Below are positions 61,131-64,000 of a stretch of 64,000 nucleotides of DNA, one piece after another; position 1 is the stretch's first letter, and every line of letters begins with the position of its first letter. Both the position numbers and the translations under genes were made by a program. Below the pieces are notes generated by a model that had not been told where the DNA came from, ran no database searches, and saw only the letters and a list, made by a program, of their open reading frames with translations. Origin of the DNA: Ramlibacter agri (GTDB lineage: Bacteria > Pseudomonadota > Gammaproteobacteria > Burkholderiales > Burkholderiaceae_C); assembly GCF_012927085.1 (NCBI RefSeq), contig NZ_JABBFX010000003.1:434001-498000 (forward strand), given 5' to 3'.

Positions 61131-61969
61131 CGTGCCTCCCCAGCGGCCGCGGCCGCGATGGCCGGCGCGAAGAAGTCCTGCATCATCGCCAGCTGCTCCT
61201 CCATCATCGGGCGGCCGCCTTGCACGGGGCAGCCGCGTTCGGCCGCCGCCGCCATCAAGGCGGTGACGGCGGGCTGCATCACCACGTCGGCCACCACCAG
61301 CGCGGGGTGCAGCGAAGCCGCGGGCAGCGGCAGGGGATCCGCAGGCTTCATGCCCAGCGGCGTCGCATTGACGAGGAGATCGGCGCCGCCGGTATCCACG
61401 CCGTCCCAGCGCCGCGCCTCGATGTCCGCGGCCTGCAGGCGCCGCAGCAGCGCGTCGGTGCGCTCGCCTGCGATGTCGTGGATGCGCAGCGCCTTCGCGC
61501 CGGCTTCGGCGAGCGCGAAGGCGATGGCCGACGCCGCCCCGCCGGCGCCAAGGATGCAGGCCGTGCGTCCTGGCACTGCGTGGCCGGCGCGCTGCAGGCC
61601 GCGCACGAAGCCCAGGCCGTCGAACAGGTCCGCCTCCCAGGCGCTGCCCGAGCGGCGCAGCACGTTCGCCGCGCCAATGCGCAGCGCGCGCTCGCTCGCC
61701 GGTCCGGCCGCTTGCGCTGCAGCCTGCTTGTGCGGCACGGTCACGATCAGGCCGGCGAAGTTGCGGATGTGGAGCAGCTCATGCAGCACCGCGGCCAGTG
61801 CGCCCGGCGCCACCTGCAGCGGCACGAGCACGGCGTTGATGCCCGTGGCCTGCAAGCGCTCCGTGAGGGGCTGCGGCGCCTTCACCTGTGCCACCGGATC
61901 GCCGACGATGCCGAGCAGCACGGTGCTGCCATCGAGCTTCCAGCCGGCGCCATCCATTCCGGGCTTCAT
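61127..61969 (-). CDS. shikimate dehydrogenase-like enzyme
   Basis: 280 residues from the ATG at 61,969, with GAGGAAG ahead. The catalytic Lys is in IVTVPHKQAA. Asp of the second motif (WEADLFDGLGF), NADP loop ILGAGGAASAIA and NATPLGM are present. The shikimate-binding Ser pair at the N-terminus (usually HSLSP) is replaced by VAQVKAPQ, which implies an altered substrate. Canonical AroE makes shikimate; this copy lies in a catabolic operon and is probably a quinate/shikimate-type dehydrogenase for some other hydroxy acid. Confidence 0.88.
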   Translation of the reverse strand: MKPGMDGAGWKLDGSTVLLGIVGDPVAQVKAPQPLTERLQATGINAVLVPLQVAPGALAAVLHELLHIRNFAGLIVTVPHKQAAAQAAGPASERALRIGAANVLRRSGSAWEADLFDGLGFVRGLQRAGHAVPGRTACILGAGGAASAIAFALAEAGAKALRIHDIAGERTDALLRRLQAADIEARRWDGVDTGGADLLVNATPLGMKPADPLPLPAASLHPALVVADVVMQPAVTALMAAAAERGCPVQGGRPMMEEQLAMMQDFFAPAIAAAAAGEAR

Positions 61970-62796
61970 GCCGCTTCCTCCACAGCAACGCCATGCGCTT
62001 GCGCCCATTGGCGGGTCTTGCGCATGGCGAGCCTGGCGCGTCCGGTGGCGTCCAGGGTGTCACGCCGCAGCGCGTTGGGGGCTTCGACGGCCAAGGTCGC
62101 ATCCGCTTCCAGGGCCGAGGCCAGCCGCACCAGCGGAACCTCGCCTTCCCCGGGCAGCAGCCGGTGCGCCCGCGCTTCTTCGGCCAGCGACGGTGGCGCG
62201 GGCGGGCGGGCCAGGACATCGCTGACCTGCGCGAAGGCGCGCGCAACCTCGGGAGACTCCGCCCAGGTCTCGAAGGAGCCACCCGAGCGGAACAGGTGCA
62301 GGCTGTCGACCAGCACCCGGGCGCCGGGATGCGCCGAGCGCCGCACCAGCGCACACGCCCGCTGCAGCGTTGGCAAGGCGGTGTAGGCCATGAATTCGAC
62401 GCCGACGCGCAGGCCGCGCGCGGCCGCGGCCGTCGCCACGCCCGCCAGTTGCTCCGCGGCGCGCGCTTCGTCGTCCTCGTCGACGTTGGCGACGAGCCAG
62501 CGCGCGCCGAGTTCCTGCGCGGCGTCGAGGGCCGGAGCCAGCTGCCGCAATTGCAGGGCCGGCCCGAGCCGCACGACCTCCACGTCGTGCACCTGCACGC
62601 CGAGCGCCCGCGTGCGGGCCAGCGTCTCGCGCAGCATCGCGCTGCCGGGGGCCATGGGCCAGGGCTGTTCGCCGGGCCTGGCAGGCAGCAGGCGCAGGCC
62701 GACCTGCCGGAAGCCCGCGGCGGCGGCCGCTTCCACCAGTTCGGGCGGCGAGGCGTCCTGCACCGTGAAGTGCGCCAGGGACAGGCGAAAGGCCAT
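61966..62796 (-). CDS. sugar phosphate isomerase/epimerase family protein
   Basis: 276 residues, a TIM barrel of the xylose-isomerase-like superfamily: LSLAHFTVQDASPPELVEAA, FRQVGLRLLPARPGEQ, GVQVHDVEVVRL, then GLRVGVEFM (metal-binding Glu) and GARVLVDSLHLFRSGG (Asp, His). The C-terminal part (HRLLPGEGEVPLVRLASALE) resembles dehydroshikimate dehydratase-type or inosose-type members. Substrate unknown. It starts on the last base of the FAD oxidoreductase stop (TGATGG) and overlaps the shikimate dehydrogenase-like gene by 4 bases. Confidence 0.88.
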   Translation of the reverse strand: MAFRLSLAHFTVQDASPPELVEAAAAAGFRQVGLRLLPARPGEQPWPMAPGSAMLRETLARTRALGVQVHDVEVVRLGPALQLRQLAPALDAAQELGARWLVANVDEDDEARAAEQLAGVATAAAARGLRVGVEFMAYTALPTLQRACALVRRSAHPGARVLVDSLHLFRSGGSFETWAESPEVARAFAQVSDVLARPPAPPSLAEEARAHRLLPGEGEVPLVRLASALEADATLAVEAPNALRRDTLDATGRARLAMRKTRQWAQAHGVAVEEAA

Positions 62797-64000
62797 CAGT
62801 GCGTTCCTTCGAGGATGGCGCCGTCGGCCAGCAACCGGCGGCGCAAGGCAGTGCGGTCCACGCTGCGCACGTCGCCGTCCCAGCCCGGGCTGGCGTCGCA
62901 CAGCGCGGCGGCCGTCCCGGCGGCCTGGCCGGTCGCCATGCAGGTGCCCATCACCCGGGCGGAACTCTGCGCCTCGCGCGTGCTGGAGATGCAGCGTCCC
63001 GCCATCAGCAGGCGGGTCTGTCCGCGCGGGATCAGGCATTCCAGCGGAATGTCGTACGAGCCGCCCTGTGCGATGGTCTCGTGGCGGTGGTCCTTGACGC
63101 CGAGGATATCCAGTTCGTGGCCGCCCTTGGCGATGCCGTCGGCGCGCTTGCGCGCGTGCAGGATGTCCTCGCCGCTCAGCACGTAGTCGCCCAGGATGCG
63201 CCGCGTCTCGCGGATGCCGATGCGCGGCGCCACCGCGGCGAGCTGCGCCTGCTCGAAGCCGGGGAGGCGGCGGCGCAGGAAGTCCAGGCCCTGCTTCACC
63301 TGCGCCATCAGCGGCGCCAGGGCTGCGCTCACCGATTCGGCACGCGTGCCGTCGACGCCGGCCAACTGGGTGGAATTGATGCTCACCTCCTTGCGTGCCA
63401 GCGAGGTGGGGACGATGGCGAGCACCGACGTCGGGTACATCTCGCCGGACGCGATGGCATCCTTCAGGAGTCCGTGGGTGCCTCGCAGCAGCACCTTGGG
63501 CAGGCCCTGGCGATGGAGCGCCTCGGCGCAGGCCCGGGCGTCCATGCCCAGGCCGGGATAGTCGCCGAGGCCGAAGTGCTCGGGGTGCTGGCGCACGAAG
63601 TCCAGCAGGCGAGCCGACTCCACGCCGCAGACGCGGTACATCAGCGTGGGCGGCTGCAGCACGCCGCCGGCGCCGCCCTGTTCGTAGCCGGCGCCGGCCA
63701 TGACTGACACGTCGCCGTCGCCAGAACAATCGATGACGACGCGAGCGCGGTACCAGCGCTCCGCGCCCTTGTGGACTGCGCGCACGCTCGCCCCTTGCGC
63801 GTCCTGCGCGAAACCGAAGACGAAAGCCGGCATCAGGGTCCGCACGCCCGCGTCGGCCAGCAGGCCGGTGACGGCGATCTTCATCAGCTCGGTGTCGAAG
63901 CACACGAGGTGCAGCGCCCGGTAGTCGAAGACGGGGCCGATGTAGCCCCCCAGCGCCTTGACGCGATCCAGCAACTCGGTGACGACGCCGCCGACGATCC
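62796..64000 (-). CDS. FAD-dependent oxidoreductase, C-terminal part
   Basis: At least 400 residues; the frame runs off the right edge, so the dinucleotide-binding start is missing. VVIDCSGDGDVSVMAGAGYE is the FAD-contacting segment, and RIGIRETRRILGDYVLSGED with LLMAGRCISSTREAQSSARV form the FAD_oxidored (PF12831) signature. Members oxidise hydroxy acids or carry out related redox steps. As the most upstream gene seen here, it may lead the operon. The operon promoter would be outside the window. Confidence 0.9.
   Translation of the reverse strand, partial: IVGGVVTELLDRVKALGGYIGPVFDYRALHLVCFDTELMKIAVTGLLADAGVRTLMPAFVFGFAQDAQGASVRAVHKGAERWYRARVVIDCSGDGDVSVMAGAGYEQGGAGGVLQPPTLMYRVCGVESARLLDFVRQHPEHFGLGDYPGLGMDARACAEALHRQGLPKVLLRGTHGLLKDAIASGEMYPTSVLAIVPTSLARKEVSINSTQLAGVDGTRAESVSAALAPLMAQVKQGLDFLRRRLPGFEQAQLAAVAPRIGIRETRRILGDYVLSGEDILHARKRADGIAKGGHELDILGVKDHRHETIAQGGSYDIPLECLIPRGQTRLLMAGRCISSTREAQSSARVMGTCMATGQAAGTAAALCDASPGWDGDVRSVDRTALRRRLLADGAILEGTH

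Overview
The window is GC-rich DNA from a beta-proteobacterium. It is most likely a Burkholderiales/Comamonadaceae member of the Ramlibacter or Variovorax type. This rests on a twin-arginine Bug/TctC receptor, a DUF2917 protein beside a LysR regulator, a DUF6279 lipoprotein, tight ATGA-type gene overlaps and the codon use. Genus is inference.

Left part (1-13.2 kb): mostly chromosomal housekeeping genes. In order these are a cut LysR regulator, a DUF2917 protein, gluconokinase, a second MurA-like enolpyruvyl transferase, an unusual metallo-beta-lactamase-fold protein, a small hydrophilic protein, an MFS carrier and a lipoprotein. Then come glmU and glmS (UDP-GlcNAc supply) around an Lrp/AsnC regulator. 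Two tandem AbiTii-like proteins follow, the first translationally coupled to glmS. A Gfo/Idh/MocA oxidoreductase and a small exported protein close the region.

Centre (13.2-53.3 kb, minus strand): the main attraction. A single uninterrupted gene of about 32.5 kb encodes a protein of 10,816 residues with an N-terminal LEPR-XLL motif. It carries beta-repeat arrays, FG-GAP blades, a PA14 domain, nine tandem 120-residue repeats and a C-terminal RTX-like Ca-binding region. Directly downstream, in the same direction and nearly without gaps, lie a SapC-family protein, a GAF-HlyD adaptor, a PqqD-M50 peptidase-HlyD fusion, a shortened SecA-like ATPase and a third HlyD-like protein. No ABC transporter or TolC-like pore is present. 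I infer a dedicated export and processing system for the giant surface protein in which a SecA-type motor replaces the usual type I ABC ATPase.

Right part (53.3-64 kb): a non-coding stretch with two competing hairpins is followed by the abutting C-terminal remnants of two esterase genes on opposite strands, which look like a deletion scar. Next are a ChaA-type Ca2+/H+ antiporter and a methyl-accepting chemotaxis protein. Last is a tightly overlapping minus-strand catabolic operon: FAD oxidoreductase, TIM-barrel isomerase, variant shikimate dehydrogenase, haloacetate-dehalogenase-like hydrolase, Bug receptor, amidase and PEP-mutase-family enzyme. It runs off the right edge.
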